64,000 nucleotides of DNA, from positions 17,642,082 through 17,706,081 of the forward strand of contig NC_019864.2 of the NCBI RefSeq assembly GCF_002234675.1, written 5' to 3'. Of the stretch, positions 27,268 through 37,900 are shown one piece after another; the stretch's first letter is position 1; each line of letters starts with the position of its first letter. The translations under genes were made by a program, and so were the position numbers. Origin of the DNA: Oryzias latipes. Taxonomy: Eukaryota; Chordata; Actinopteri; Beloniformes; Adrianichthyidae. The notes under the pieces are model-generated. The model did not search any database, was not told the DNA's origin, and saw only the letters and a program-made list of their open reading frames with translations.

Positions 27268-28119
27268 CTAACTGGAGTTATCTTTATCCTTTTCTGAAGA
27301 AGAAGGAAAACTGCCACTATGTGTGCCAAATACTATGTCCCAGTGACTGAAGTGTGGAGCAAAGTTGGTGTTGGGTTTCTGGTGGTGCACATCATGCTTG
27401 CTGGCGCCTCCATAGATGCCACATGGAAACAGATGTGTTGTAGACCAGGGAAAATCATATCCACAGTGGTCCTCTATGGACACATACACATGGAAAACCA
27501 TGAAGGCCCATGTGGTGAGTAGATGGGATTTTAGGATTATTGGATTAAGGGTGGTCCAAAATCCCACTGTGATCAGCTCCCAACCACTCAAACACTGGGT
27601 GGCGAGAGCAAATGGCGAAGAGTACTGGTGGTGGATGGCGTGGAAGGTGACATAGAGCCAGCGGATCTTGTGATGGAGCAGGTGCCAAATGTAGTACTGA
27701 AAGTCGAATAACAGGAGATTGCCTAAAACCCCGGAAAGCAAATCCAAGAGCGATGGAGCCTGGTCTGGTAGGTCCACCGGTGGCCTCCATACCCACTGGG
27801 CCACCGATGCAGGGAGCACAAGAAACATGTGGTTGTACAATGTGACAGAAGCGCAGTGCAGCATTGAAGATGCTGTTGGCCGACGGCTTGGTTGAATCTT
27901 GAATTGCTGGATCCATACCCACTTGTCCCCCATGATGTCACAGGCAAGGAAAGGTAGGCAAAAGACAAAATAGGATGACACGGTCAGTGCCACTGGAAAA
28001 AGTGGAGATCTCAAATAATCTTTGTAGTTGAGCCTCAGGCTGTCCCACAGAGGCTGCAGCAGAGAGCAACTCCCAAAGGAACGGATCCAAATATCCACAC
28101 AGCTTTTTGCAAGCTCCAT
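27268..28119 (-). CDS. cholesterol 25-hydroxylase-like protein (intronless)
   Basis: Di-iron sterol hydroxylase of the ER membrane (fatty acid hydroxylase superfamily), making 25-hydroxycholesterol in the family. Single exon, 283 residues. I start at ATG 28119 (MELAKSCVDIWI; context GGGATGG); the frame is open a little further but has no earlier ATG. The three histidine boxes are HLLHH (146-150), HAIHH (160-164) and HDVHH (242-246). Hydrophobic helices precede them (FPVALTVSSYFVFCLPFLAC). HLLHHKIRWLYVTFHAIHHQ and SSPFALATQ are very close to human CH25H (272 residues), which is also intronless. The second copy at 39827 has its boxes at the same residue numbers. Fish carry several ch25h and ch25hl paralogues, so I leave the symbol blank; this copy is the nearer of the two to human CH25H. 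Confidence 0.92.
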   Translation of the reverse strand: MELAKSCVDIWIRSFGSCSLLQPLWDSLRLNYKDYLRSPLFPVALTVSSYFVFCLPFLACDIMGDKWVWIQQFKIQPSRRPTASSMLHCASVTLYNHMFLVLPASVAQWVWRPPVDLPDQAPSLLDLLSGVLGNLLLFDFQYYIWHLLHHKIRWLYVTFHAIHHQYSSPFALATQCLSGWELITVGFWTTLNPIILKSHLLTTWAFMVFHVYVSIEDHCGYDFPWSTTHLFPCGIYGGASKHDVHHQKPNTNFAPHFSHWDIVFGTHSGSFPSSSEKDKDNSS

Positions 28120-29867
28120 CCCAGAACCAAATTCCCAAAATAACAAATATTTTAAAGTTTCTTTATGCTTTAGTTAGAAAAGCAGCTTTGCTTAACACTC
28201 AAGCCAGTCTAAAGCTGAGCTTCTGTTGTAGCATCAAGTGACGGCCGGACCCAACAAATAATTCATCAACTGTTTTTCACGAGTGATAGATTATTTATCC
28301 TTCTCTTCACTGAATAACGGTTCCTTAAAATTTAAAAGGCACTCCCTATCAAGATCAAGAGAGTAAACTTTTTCTAAGACACACAAAACCAGGATTAAAA
28401 AGCTGACAAGACAAAAAAGAAGAGTTGCCTAAGTGTGAAAATACCACTTTGAATATAATTAAACATTTTTCAAGGACTATAAGGATCAAATCTAAAGAAA
28501 ACTGCAGTATTCTGTAAAAGTTCTTTCAGTATCTTTAGTCAATCTGTTTTTTATTTACTTTCTTGCTATTGTTCTAGTTCCACAGTTGGCTTCCAATGTA
28601 AAAGGAGCATTGCCTACCTGTTCTTGTAACAACAATGTGCACAACTTCTGTCTCAACTATATAAAAATCAGCAAGAACGTTTTATATTTTTGTTTAACTT
28701 TTCACATTTCTTTTGCCTGCTTTTGAACGTCAGTAAAGCGCTTTGAAATGCTTCTGGGTGCAAAAAGTGCAGCACAAATAAAGCTCCCTTGCCGCCATTG
28801 TGTCCTCCCAAACGGCAGAGGGCGATGTAACGCCTGTTGATCCACAGCCTGATTGCGGACTGTTTACATCACGTGATCAAAGCCCGAGTGCAATGGTGCA
28901 ACTAGTCTTTTTTAAACTATGATAGTAGATGAATCAGCTTTCAACAGCTGGAAGCTGGCCATCCGAGGCATAAATAAATTCCCCTACTCTGTTAAACTCA
29001 CTGGTGGACTGATTTAGCACCCACGTGACAGCAATATAACCGGGAAGATCCGGTAATTTTTCAAAATAAAATATCTTTCAAAAATGAAAGATAGCTTCTT
29101 GGATTACTTGGAAACTAACTAAACCCCGCCAAATTGACGCGAAACCCCCCAAATCAATTTTTCTCGGCAAATTCAAACCCCCCATTTGGGTGGAAACCCG
29201 CAGAATCTGGCAACACTGCTTGGTTGACGCGCGTCCTTGTTGGCTCATCAGTGACACACCGACACAGTGGCTGTACCGGTCACGTGACTTCTCCGTAAGC
29301 GATACGTGCACCGACACTGGGTTTCACTAATGAGCTAGAAACTTGAGCTGACGCGTCGGTGTTGCCGGACCCATCACTAATCGCGTGTTTAAAATGTCTG
29401 TTATCCAGAGGTTGGACAACCTTGTTTTGCTTTTACTTAATGTGGTTTCCAATGTGGCTATAGATTTAATATTTCGTGCCACACATTTATTACACATCAC
29501 ACATCTATAAAACACAAGTGGGGTGATAAAACTGTTTTTCCCCTAAGCATGGATTTGCACCTTACTTCTTATTTATTTCTTGAAATTTAATTTAATTCAT
29601 TTTTATTTTATTTTATGAGGCCCCAACTTTCAATCAAAAATGTTAAACCAAAAGACCTGAAGACCTACAGCACACTTTTAATAAATGTCCAGAATGTATC
29701 GTATGTGAAAAACAAACAAACCTTTGACAATGTTTTCAGTAAAATCATATTAAATAGACTTATAGGCTGGAGGCAATGGAGTGAATTTGTGCTTTCTTTC
29801 AGGACAAATAGTCAGTTATGAGCTTGTGGATTAGTTGTTTACCGACCTGCTGCATTTCCTTTTGCAG
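28120..29867. other. intergenic region with a LINE-like 3' tail
   Basis: Around 28725-28790, 'cagtaaagcgctttgaaatgc' with 'gcacaaataaagc' resembles the 3' end of an L2-type LINE. A CTCF-like motif (cggcagagggcgatg) is at 28813-28827. No coding exon was identified, although upstream exons of the CARF-like gene would have to be here if it is complete. Confidence 0.4.
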
Positions 29868-30490
29868 GCTGGCAGCCATCACCTGTGATCTGAGATCACT
29901 GGCAATGGACTGGAGGCGAATGCCATCTATAGACTTCAACGGGATCCCGTTTGTGTTTGTTGGGCCGAAAAGTCTTGTGTGTCACCACGGCAAAGACTTT
30001 GCAGTCGCCAAGAAGAGGAAGTACTTTGTACTTTGAGAAAAAGGCTAAAAAAATAGTTAGGTCACCGGAGTACATAAGTCATTTGCATAAGCAGACATGA
30101 TAGCAAGCACAATTTGAGACGCAATTAAACAAAAAATGTTTTTAATCCTAACTAAAATTCCAAAGTAAGCTGAAAATTTACATTTCTGTTACTTCTATAC
30201 TAAACCTACAGTTCAAATAATCATGTGACTTTATTTCAACCGTTTACCGTGTGACATGAAAATACAGGGCTCTTATAACGCCAATGATTTTCTGCTGTAA
30301 TGCTTTCACAATTGTAATATTTTTGCTCAGACACGACTCAGTAAATCTCTCTAACATCATACAGTTGGAGGACCAGAGTGTGGGCTGCCAGAAATATCGT
30401 CTGCCAATCACAAAAAAGATGGGGTGTGCAGCAGCCATATCGATAAGCAAGATAGCAATATTTCCTGAATTCAAGAGCGTACAAATCTAA
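29868..30490 (+). CDS. CARF-like (ALS2CR8-domain) gene fragment, two exons
   Basis: Exon A 29868-30020 follows tttccttttgcag and reads DFNGIPFVFVGPKSLVCHHG then KDFAVAKKRK; its donor is AGGAA|gtactt. Exon B starts at 30331 after tttttgctcag and reads LEDQSVGCQKYRLPITKKMG then CAAAISISKIAIFPEFK, with a stop at 30489-30491 or an undetected donor shortly before it. Exon A ends in phase 2 and exon B restores it (AA|A = Lys). The joined pattern (F.G.PF...G...L.CHHGKD, then T.K.GC.A.I.I..I..FP.F) matches the core of calcium-responsive transcription factor (CARF) as I recall it. Exon A enters in phase 2, so at least one upstream exon is expected but was not found. It could be a lineage-specific CARF paralogue, a domesticated element domain or a relic. 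Confidence 0.45.
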
Positions 30491-30491
30491 G

Positions 30492-32250
30492 GAATCTCAT
30501 GCTAATGTTGCAAACAGTTTTTTTTTGGTTCAGCAAGGAGACGAGGGTGCTCATTAGTAAATAGTAGATTTCTAATTTTCTTATTTATTTTTTCTGGTCA
30601 TGGCTCTTTGCTAGTGCTTTAATCAATCAGCTGTTGAAACTGCTTGGCATAGTTGGTTTGGGCTGCTTCCAAAAGTGCAGTGTGTGAAAGGAAACCAAGT
30701 CAATTGGAAAAAGTTGTTGAAATTAAAATGTTAAATTGAGGTTTGTGTCTTTGCTTACTCTCCATTTCTGTAATAAGTTATGCTGCAATTTTCCTATTTT
30801 TTTTAATGCAAGGTGAATGAGAACACAGAGAGGAGCAAGAACACAGCTTCCAAGATGCTGAGAACAGCCTTGGAGAAAGATCCAGTGAAATGGGAAACAT
30901 GCAGTCACATACACAAGTGAACATGCTGGGCACACGAATGGAAGAAACAGTACAAAGGCAGTCATCATGTGACATTTTTTATCCTATCATCTTTTCCTCC
31001 AATGGTCTGGAATTAAAAAAATGTTATCATCACCCTAATTAGATTTTTCCAAATTACAGTATGCTGGATTTCATGGTTAAGTAGAACATCTTGTTGTATT
31101 AAACTAAACAAGGTATAACATTTTTACCCAGCACTCAGATCATTTCTTCAGATCCGCTTTTGCTTTTAACTTTTCCAACTTTCTGCTTGTGGCAATCTTT
31201 TTGCAGCAAGCCATATTATTGAGGTTTACAGTAGGGAAACAGCTTTAAACCAGCTAAAATGTACAGCTCTTTTCATTGCTGGGTAATAACTTTTTTAAAT
31301 GTATAGAAGAAGCAAAATCTACCAAAAAGTTCTGTGGAAATTAACCAATTGTGCTGTTTCAGGAACTCAGATGTAGCCAGTTGTGCAGGATTTCCAAATA
31401 ATTTAATTTGAAAAATGACAGAAAAGATGCAAAAAAATAAACAAATACATTATTTTATTGATTTAAAGAGTTTGAAGACACTATTAACCCAAACTTTAAT
31501 TTTCCATCTGCTCACCATTTGTGACAGCGATAAACGCAAGTACGACCGCCACGCCACTAGAGGGCGCGGTTGTCACACCGACGTTACATTACCTCGACAG
31601 GGAAATGCTCGCAAAATTAAAACAAATAAACTAGTTATTGATTTACTTGTGTCGTCAGTGTTAGTAGGAGTAAAGGGGAAATTTGCGAAACCCTAAAACG
31701 TTTATGTTTCATCATGTTTCACTAAGAACTTAGCGCATAGAGCCTTAAGAAACTGCTGCTGCGACCTTTTTTTTTTAGCATTGAGTGAGCGTTGTGTAGC
31801 CGATCTCTCATTTTTTAAATATTTACCTTTTTTTAATCAAACTTCCTGTACCCACTAATAGGAATAAAGCTACATTTGATCTCCGTAGACATTTGAGGTA
31901 ATGAAGTCTTTACACAAACGTTTTCCTCACTTTAGTAACTCATCAGGTATGTTTGCTAACTTCCAGAGCAGACAGCATCGACAAACATGTTAAATCAAGG
32001 TGGTTGGTAGCAATGTTTAATACAGTTTTTATTTATCTGTTTATTTGTTTTAACTTAAGAAAATCTCCAAATATTGGTCACGTGAGGCCTCTGAGGTGAT
32101 ATTTTTTGAAACACTAGAGTAGAGATCCCCCCAGAAATAAAAACTATTTTTATTTTGTCGCTCAAAAGGGAAACATGTCAGGAACACATTTAGGATTTTG
32201 TTACTCTCATTTTGTGACAGTTTTCTGTTTTTTAATCTTGTTGTATTTCA
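30492..32250. other. intergenic region and promoter side of the CCCH/CHY gene
   Basis: No gene recognised in 30.5-31.5 kb. A strong CTCF-like motif is at 31554-31568. A plausible 5' UTR exon for the downstream gene ends at 31946 (CATCAG|gtatgt). Confidence 0.4.
31554..31568 (+). promoter_or_regulatory. CTCF-type binding motif
   Basis: CCACTAGAGGGCGCG, a near-perfect match to the core CTCF motif (CCASYAGRKGGCRS). It lies 0.75 kb upstream of the CCCH/CHY zinc-finger gene. Weaker relatives with the AGAGGGCG or AGATGGCG core occur at 28813, 50341 and 60344. Confidence 0.55.
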
Positions 32251-32322
32251 GTGTTGATTAAAGGAGAAGTGGAATCAGTTTTCAGTGAGTCAGCAGAAGT
32301 GTTTCTTTTTCAGGCCCTGAAC

Positions 32323-35300
32323 ATGGAGAGCTCTGCAGGAGAGATGGCCGAGTCTAAGCCAGTTCCTCAATCACAGCAGGTGTGTCGCTTCTTCTCCCAA
32401 GGACGACACTGCAATTTTGGGAAGAAATGCAAATTCCTTCACATAAGTGATAACACCAGAGCTTCTACTAAAAACGTGGGTGAAGGGCCTCTAGACTCCA
32501 GAGGGGTAGGAGAACATGAGGGCAGTCAGCTGTCGAGCAGCTCCAGGGCGTCTGTCTCCGCCGGCCGCCGGCCTTGTCGTTACTTTCTGTCAGGTCACTG
32601 TGCTATGGAGGAACGATGTCGCTTCTGGCATCCGCTCCAGTTCCCTCCAGAGGATGTCACGCTGGTTCCCGGCAACCCCACCAAAGCCGCCCCGAGGTGC
32701 CCTCCAGCGACTTACCCCAGTGGTCCCCAGGAGGTGAAACTGTGTGACGTGACGGAGGAGAGGGCCAACCAGCTGCGAGACACGGAGATCAAGCAGCTGC
32801 AGAAGCGGTTTCCTAAAGAGCAGCTGATTATTCAGGAACGAAGTGATGGCAAAGTGACGTATTACAGGATGACTGTTGAGGCCACTGATCCAGACTGGGT
32901 AAACAGTCCTCCTTTGTTAACCCACTTATGTGTAAAAATGCACGCACACATCCTCTTTTAATAACACATCAGCGATGGTAAACCTCCTTGCTATTATATC
33001 AATATTGAGCTTGATTGTAGTGAAAAGCTTTTAATAGACGCCTACAGAGTTTGAACCCTAAAAATGGGAGAAAAATACAAGTTACATTTATAATAACTAC
33101 CGTATTGACTTATTCTAGTTCTTTTTTTACATTAATTTAAAAACCAGTTTCGTGAACTCTTGCAACTTATGTAAATCACTTTGCTCTTTGCTCGCAGCCT
33201 TTTGATCTGAAAGAACTCGACATTATGGTGAGATTCCCGGATAACTACCCCCTTGAGGTGAATACCACAGTTTTTAGAATTATGTCTAGTATGTTTTGTC
33301 TGTTATGTGTTTAATGTGGCAAGCATTATAATCCCTCATGGCCTGCATTAATCTTCTCGCAGATTTTCAGCCTGGAAATACCTTTGGACCAGGAACTACC
33401 ACCAGTAATGGCAAAGTAAGAGCAAAAGTGGTTTTCTGTCTGTGTCATCTGCATGAGCCAATGTCACATTTGTCTCAACCAATGTGATGATCTGCAGACA
33501 TGTTCAGGACGCATCCATAGAGTGGCTTCAAGCGAAGCATGCGACCAATCAGCTGCTGGGAAAAGTCGAGCTGCTTTTCCGGCCTTTTCTCCGCTGGCTG
33601 GATCGCAGCTTGGAAAGACTGTTCACCGAAGGCGCCAGGGAAGTAAGGCGGCGTTTTCGTTTCCTGTTGTAATAAAGAAAAGTCAACATATATATAATCC
33701 TTTTTTTTTTCTTCATTTCTCTTTTTTATTACAGTTAAAAAAGGATGTGGATTTACAAAAAGCTGGACTACAGTTCATACCCTATCAGGAGCTCCAGCAG
33801 TCATGTGAAAAATCCGGCCAAGGAACCGATTCTGCCGCCGCACATTGCGATGAAGAGGTGTGCAATGCAGGAGATGGAGAACTGATAACTCAAGAGCAGT
33901 CATCGCAGCAGGAAGGTCAGTGTTTTGAGGACGATCAGCAGCAGGAGGAGGAGGCCAGTCGTTTGGTGGAGAACATTAAGATCAGCGACCCTCGCAGAGG
34001 AACAGAGGTGAAGCTTCTGGGACTCAGCCTGGGAGAGAACACTGCCACTGTAGCAGCTCAGCAGATAACTGTTAGCCTGCAGTGTAATCGGTAAGAAAGA
34101 AAACATTTAAAAGACCCGACTCTTTGATATGAAGCTGTTTTGGTTGTGTGCAGGTGTAAGGTGACTGCAGAGCTGGCGCTCACTGGAAGGACATCATGTG
34201 CAGCTCAGTGCGAAAAGTGCAATGCAAGCATAAATGCTGCGTTCAGGCCCTGCATGCTCCACCATTACTGTAATGTCCTGGGCTATCTGGACCTCCACAA
34301 CACTACCCCTGCTGACCTCATACTTAAGGACTGCAGGCTCATAGTGGGATGCCTCGCCTGCTCTCAAGAGATGCCCGTGGAGGTGACAAAAGACGGAAAT
34401 GCAAACCAACACAACCTAAGCTAGATTTGAAAAGGCACTAACCTGAGAAAACTCTCTTTGTTATTCCACAGAATCTTATCTATGGACAAACAAGGGAGCT
34501 TAACTGTGAACATTGTCACAGCAAGCTCAGCATTCTGGCTGAAAGCGCAAGATTTCAGTACATTCAGCCTCGCACCTCTAACAAAGCAGGTCAGAGCCAA
34601 GTTATACTTGTTTCCAAATGGATCAGGCTAGGCTTAGGATTTCATGACACCGAGGCTGCCCCAGTTGGATTAAAAGCAGGAGTGAGTGTGTAGTCGGATT
34701 ACTCGCAGTTTGTCTGACATAATATTATCTGAAATGACGCTAGGCAAAAAAATCGACTTTTGTGTGTTTTATACCCACAATTTTCCATGTCAATTTGTTT
34801 TTGACCCATTCTTAAAAACATTTAATCAATTCAGTCTCTGACTTGCTATTTTGTTCCATTTTATTATATATTTATTAATAAACACTGAAAGTAAGGCCAA
34901 AGTATTTTTAAAAAGTGGTAGCTTTTGTGTTATTTAGTAAAAAATATGTTGATTTTTACATAAAACAAGGCAGCTACATCTAACATAGTTGGTCTGCAAC
35001 CTTTAACGCTAAAAGAACCATGTAGGCAGTTTCATACTGACAAAAACTAAGAGAGTCTCACTTCACTGTTTAGAAAAATGCTTTTTATGCTTGTGTGACC
35101 ATTAAGCCATTTATTTGTAAATTGTAGGTTTTAAATACTTTTAGTAATTGAATTATATTTTTCTATATAAAACAATTTAAACTTATTTTACTTTTGACAG
35201 CAGCACATACAAGTTTCTTTCAAAATAAAAGACTGTCAAAGAAGATCCTCCTGCTGAAGCAGATTTACTTATAATACAATTATATACCTTTGAGTACCTT

Positions 35301-37319
35301 GCCTCAGAATACCAACTAGACACTATTGTGCAGCAAAAGACAGGAAAATGCTTTTAAAATTTACTCTAATAATAAACAGCTTTGACAATAGATGACAGCT
35401 TTTTACCATCAATTTGCTTTGTTAGAAATAAAGCGTGTTTTCAGCGTGTTTTGTCTGTTTTATAATTAAGTCTGGTGTTTTTAAGAAATGTGTCAGTTTA
35501 TAACCCAGAGTTTCTCTGAGAGTGTTATACAAAAAAGTAAAAAATCATCAGACAGTGCTTTATTATTAATACGATTGACATAAATTTAGCCGGATCATGA
35601 CAAGACCTGTTGATCTTGAAGAAATGGTAAAGCACTCTAAGCCTTTTAATTAAATGTAATTAAATGGTTAAAAATAAAAAAAATGCAATTTTTTTTTTTT
35701 TCTAAAATAAGACCACCTGAGTTAACTAACAAACCTATTATTATTCAAAGCATTAGGACTTTGGTTCAAAGCTAAGAGATAAAAAAGCGACATGTGGCTC
35801 TGGAGCCTCAGGTTGCTGACCTCTGACCTAATCAAACACCTATGATCAAGGGCGTATCAGTTAATATAACTAAAAAAGCACAACATTCAATAGTTTCTTG
35901 GCAATGTATACATACATACATGTACATTACTGTCCATTATTTGGGAGTTAATTCTTTACCAGAGAAGAGTCACATGGGTGGATAACATAGGGGGACAGCC
36001 GTCAGCCTTTCCTAGAGCAAACACTGGAGTCAAATCAAACTCATTTCTGAAATGAATGGGGTCATAGCCCACATACAGCCAGTTCCAGATGGATTAGTCT
36101 GGGCTTGAGATTTCACGCCACCTAGGCTGGCCCACTTGGCTTTACAGCCAGACTTCAGGAAATACGCTCTTAGTTCTTTCAAAGGTTTTTGTATTTAGAC
36201 ATAATGTTGAATGAAATTACAGATTTGTTTATTTGGCTTTTTTATTTTTTTTATTCCAAGCTCACAAGCCTTTCTACTTTAGAATAAATACATAAAAACT
36301 ATGTATTAGTATGTGATTTGTTTTTTTTTGTAAAGAAACTAAGCCAAACCACTGAAGTCTTTAACACAATAGAATTTGGAGTACTTTTTATTATTACCGG
36401 TATTATTTTTTTTTACTTCTATTAAACTCTCTTGTTTTAAAATTGCACAATAACTCGGATTATTGTTCACAAATCCTGTCAAGGTGTAATGTATATGTTC
36501 TACATTTATCTCACTTTAACCATATTCAGTCTTCGTGTTCATTGTTTGTGTACAACATCAGGAAACCAAACTGTTGCACTTAAAAAACTTAATCGTATAA
36601 AGGATGTTACTTTTTTTCCCCTGACATCTGTTTTTGTGTCTGTCCAGGTTCCACTACTGTTAATTTCAAGAATATTAGAGATCCAGCTGTAGAAAAGGGG
36701 AAGCCACTCCCAGACAAAGGAACATGCAAACATTACAAACAGAGCCATCGCTGGCTGAGGTGGGACATCTCTCATTTTAGAGCTTTAGTATTGGATATAA
36801 GTTAAAGTTTTGAAAAAAAAAGTAATTAAATGCTTGTTTTCAGGTTTCCTTGTTGCGGCCGGGCATACCCTTGCGATGTGTGCCACGATGAGAATCAAGA
36901 CCACCCCATGGAGCTCGCCACGAGGATGCTCTGTGGCTTCTGTGCCAAAGAACAGGTTGACCATCATTTTTACCAATGAAGCTCATCTGCTAATTGAATG
37001 AGATGAATCTGTCACTTTAATTCATATGTCTGTTTAATGCTGCAGCCATACTGCAACGGAAAGCCATGTGTCACCTGTGGGAGCATGATGACCAGAGGCA
37101 CACGCACCAATCACTGGGAGGGAGGACTAGGATGCAGAAACAAATCAAAAATGAGCAGGTTCATATCCAATCACCGTAGTTTGGTTCATGTGACAATAGC
37201 CTCTGGCGCCTGAAATCTAAAAAAAAATTTGTTCTGTTTTTCTCCTTAGAAATGATCCAAAAAAATATGCCAACACCAACAAAACGGTTTCAAAGAAGGC
37301 ATCCAGCGAGAAGAAGTAA
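32323..37319 (+). CDS. protein with two CCCH zinc fingers and a C-terminal CHY zinc finger
   Basis: Eleven coding exons: 32323-32898, 33198-33257, 33363-33415, 33498-33642, 33735-34090, 34154-34382, 34472-34589, 36648-36759, 36844-36955, 37046-37158, 37250-37319; 1944 nt, 647 residues, phase continuous. I start at ATG 32323; the exon begins at 32314 after tttctttttcag, so a 5' UTR intron is likely. Finger 1 (residues 21-40) is C-x8-C-x5-C-x3-H; finger 2 (85-103) is C-x7-C-x5-C-x3-H. Such fingers usually bind RNA. Residues 185-280 (VRFPDNYPLE, ASIEWLQAKH) look RWD-like. An acidic Gln/Glu-rich stretch follows. The C-terminal 540-625 region has the CHY pattern (CKHYKQSH, FPCCGRAYPCDVCHD, CGFCAKEQPYC, CVTCGSMM). 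No catalytic RING is visible, unlike RCHY1. I know no characterised vertebrate orthologue; the role is unknown. Poly(A) signal at 37490-37495. Confidence 0.9.
34608..34740. repeat. left member of a diverged direct repeat
   Basis: 'tttccaaatggatcaggct' through 'gaggctgccccagttggat' and 'tgacataatattatctgaaa' matches 36078-36224 in the same order and strand. It begins right after exon 7 of the CCCH/CHY gene, in intron 7. Confidence 0.55.
34984..35826. mobile_element. hAT-like non-autonomous element in intron 7 of the CCCH/CHY gene
   Basis: Left TAGTTGGTCTGCAACCTTTA and right (inverted) TCAGAGGTCAGCAACCTGAG resemble the CAGGGGTCTGCAACC ends of a widespread hAT family, with the typical subterminal 'catgtggctctggagcctc' at the right and 'gctaaaagaaccatg' at the left. 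No intact target duplication was found. No transposase ORF is present. Confidence 0.5.
36078..36224. repeat. right member of a diverged direct repeat
   Basis: 'gttccagatggattagtct' through 'taggctggcccacttggct' and 'agacataatgttgaatgaaa' repeats 34608-34740, offset by about 1.47 kb. The hAT-like element lies between the two. Confidence 0.55.
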
Positions 37320-37489
37320 CTGTTAAAGAAGAAATCTGCTGGGTTTTATTTAGTCAACAATAATTCCAGAATTGTAAATAGTTTTAATTTACAGATTTTC
37401 ACATTTAGATCATCCTCCAATCATCTATTGGGTAGATCCCTGGTGCCTTTGAAATGAGACTGAATACATGACTGAGAAATGAATTTAAA

Positions 37490-37495
37490 AATAAA
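37490..37495 (+). terminator. poly(A) signal of the CCCH/CHY gene
   Basis: AATAAA, 171 nt after the stop codon; gives a short 3' UTR. Confidence 0.6.
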
Positions 37496-37559
37496 GCATC
37501 TTCTCTTGATCATTCAGCTTGTTTTGTCTATTCTATAAGTAAGTAATGTTTATAAGAAA

Positions 37560-37900
37560 TTTTCAGATCTAAATCTCTGGAACATACATATTAGTAATTG
37601 CTACAACAAGAAAATGCACAAAGAATGAAAATGGACAAACTCAAATCCCTGGAACATCTGTTTAAAAAACTAAATGATTATATTCATTGCTGCAATCAGA
37701 GAACGAGAGCAGTCAGGGATAAAACTACTAGAATATCTGATATCAAACAAAATACAGGCTGGTAACTGCACTGAGAGAAAAGATGAAGACGGACAAACTC
37801 AAAATCACTGTGATGTCTGTGAAGACAAATGTTTGTTAGAGCAGCAATAACAGCAAGATGGAGACAGACAACATGAAAGTTTGTGACTGCAGTACAGATG
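37560..37900. repeat. degenerate minisatellite, unit about 75 bp
   Basis: Recurring blocks: 'atctaaatctctggaacat' (37566), 'ctcaaatccctggaacatc' (37640), 'gggataaaactactagaat' (37716), 'ctcaaaatcactgtgatgt' (37798), each followed by a variable tract and, in several, 'gatggacaaa'-like joins. About four to five units, strongly diverged. It lies just 3' of the CCCH/CHY gene. Confidence 0.5.

Noticed and set aside
27319-27968. ORFs in other frames over the first ch25h-like gene
   Set aside because: Shadows of the conserved hydroxylase frame, lacking any of its motifs.
28120-28146. Upstream extension of the first ch25h-like ORF (nine extra residues)
   Set aside because: The frame is open but begins at TTG, not ATG. 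Starting at ATG 28119 gives a good Kozak context and histidine boxes at the same residue numbers as the second copy.
32251-32322. Extension of the CCCH/CHY ORF upstream of ATG 32323
   Set aside because: It begins at GTG and crosses a good splice acceptor (tttctttttcag at 32302-32313), so it is intron.
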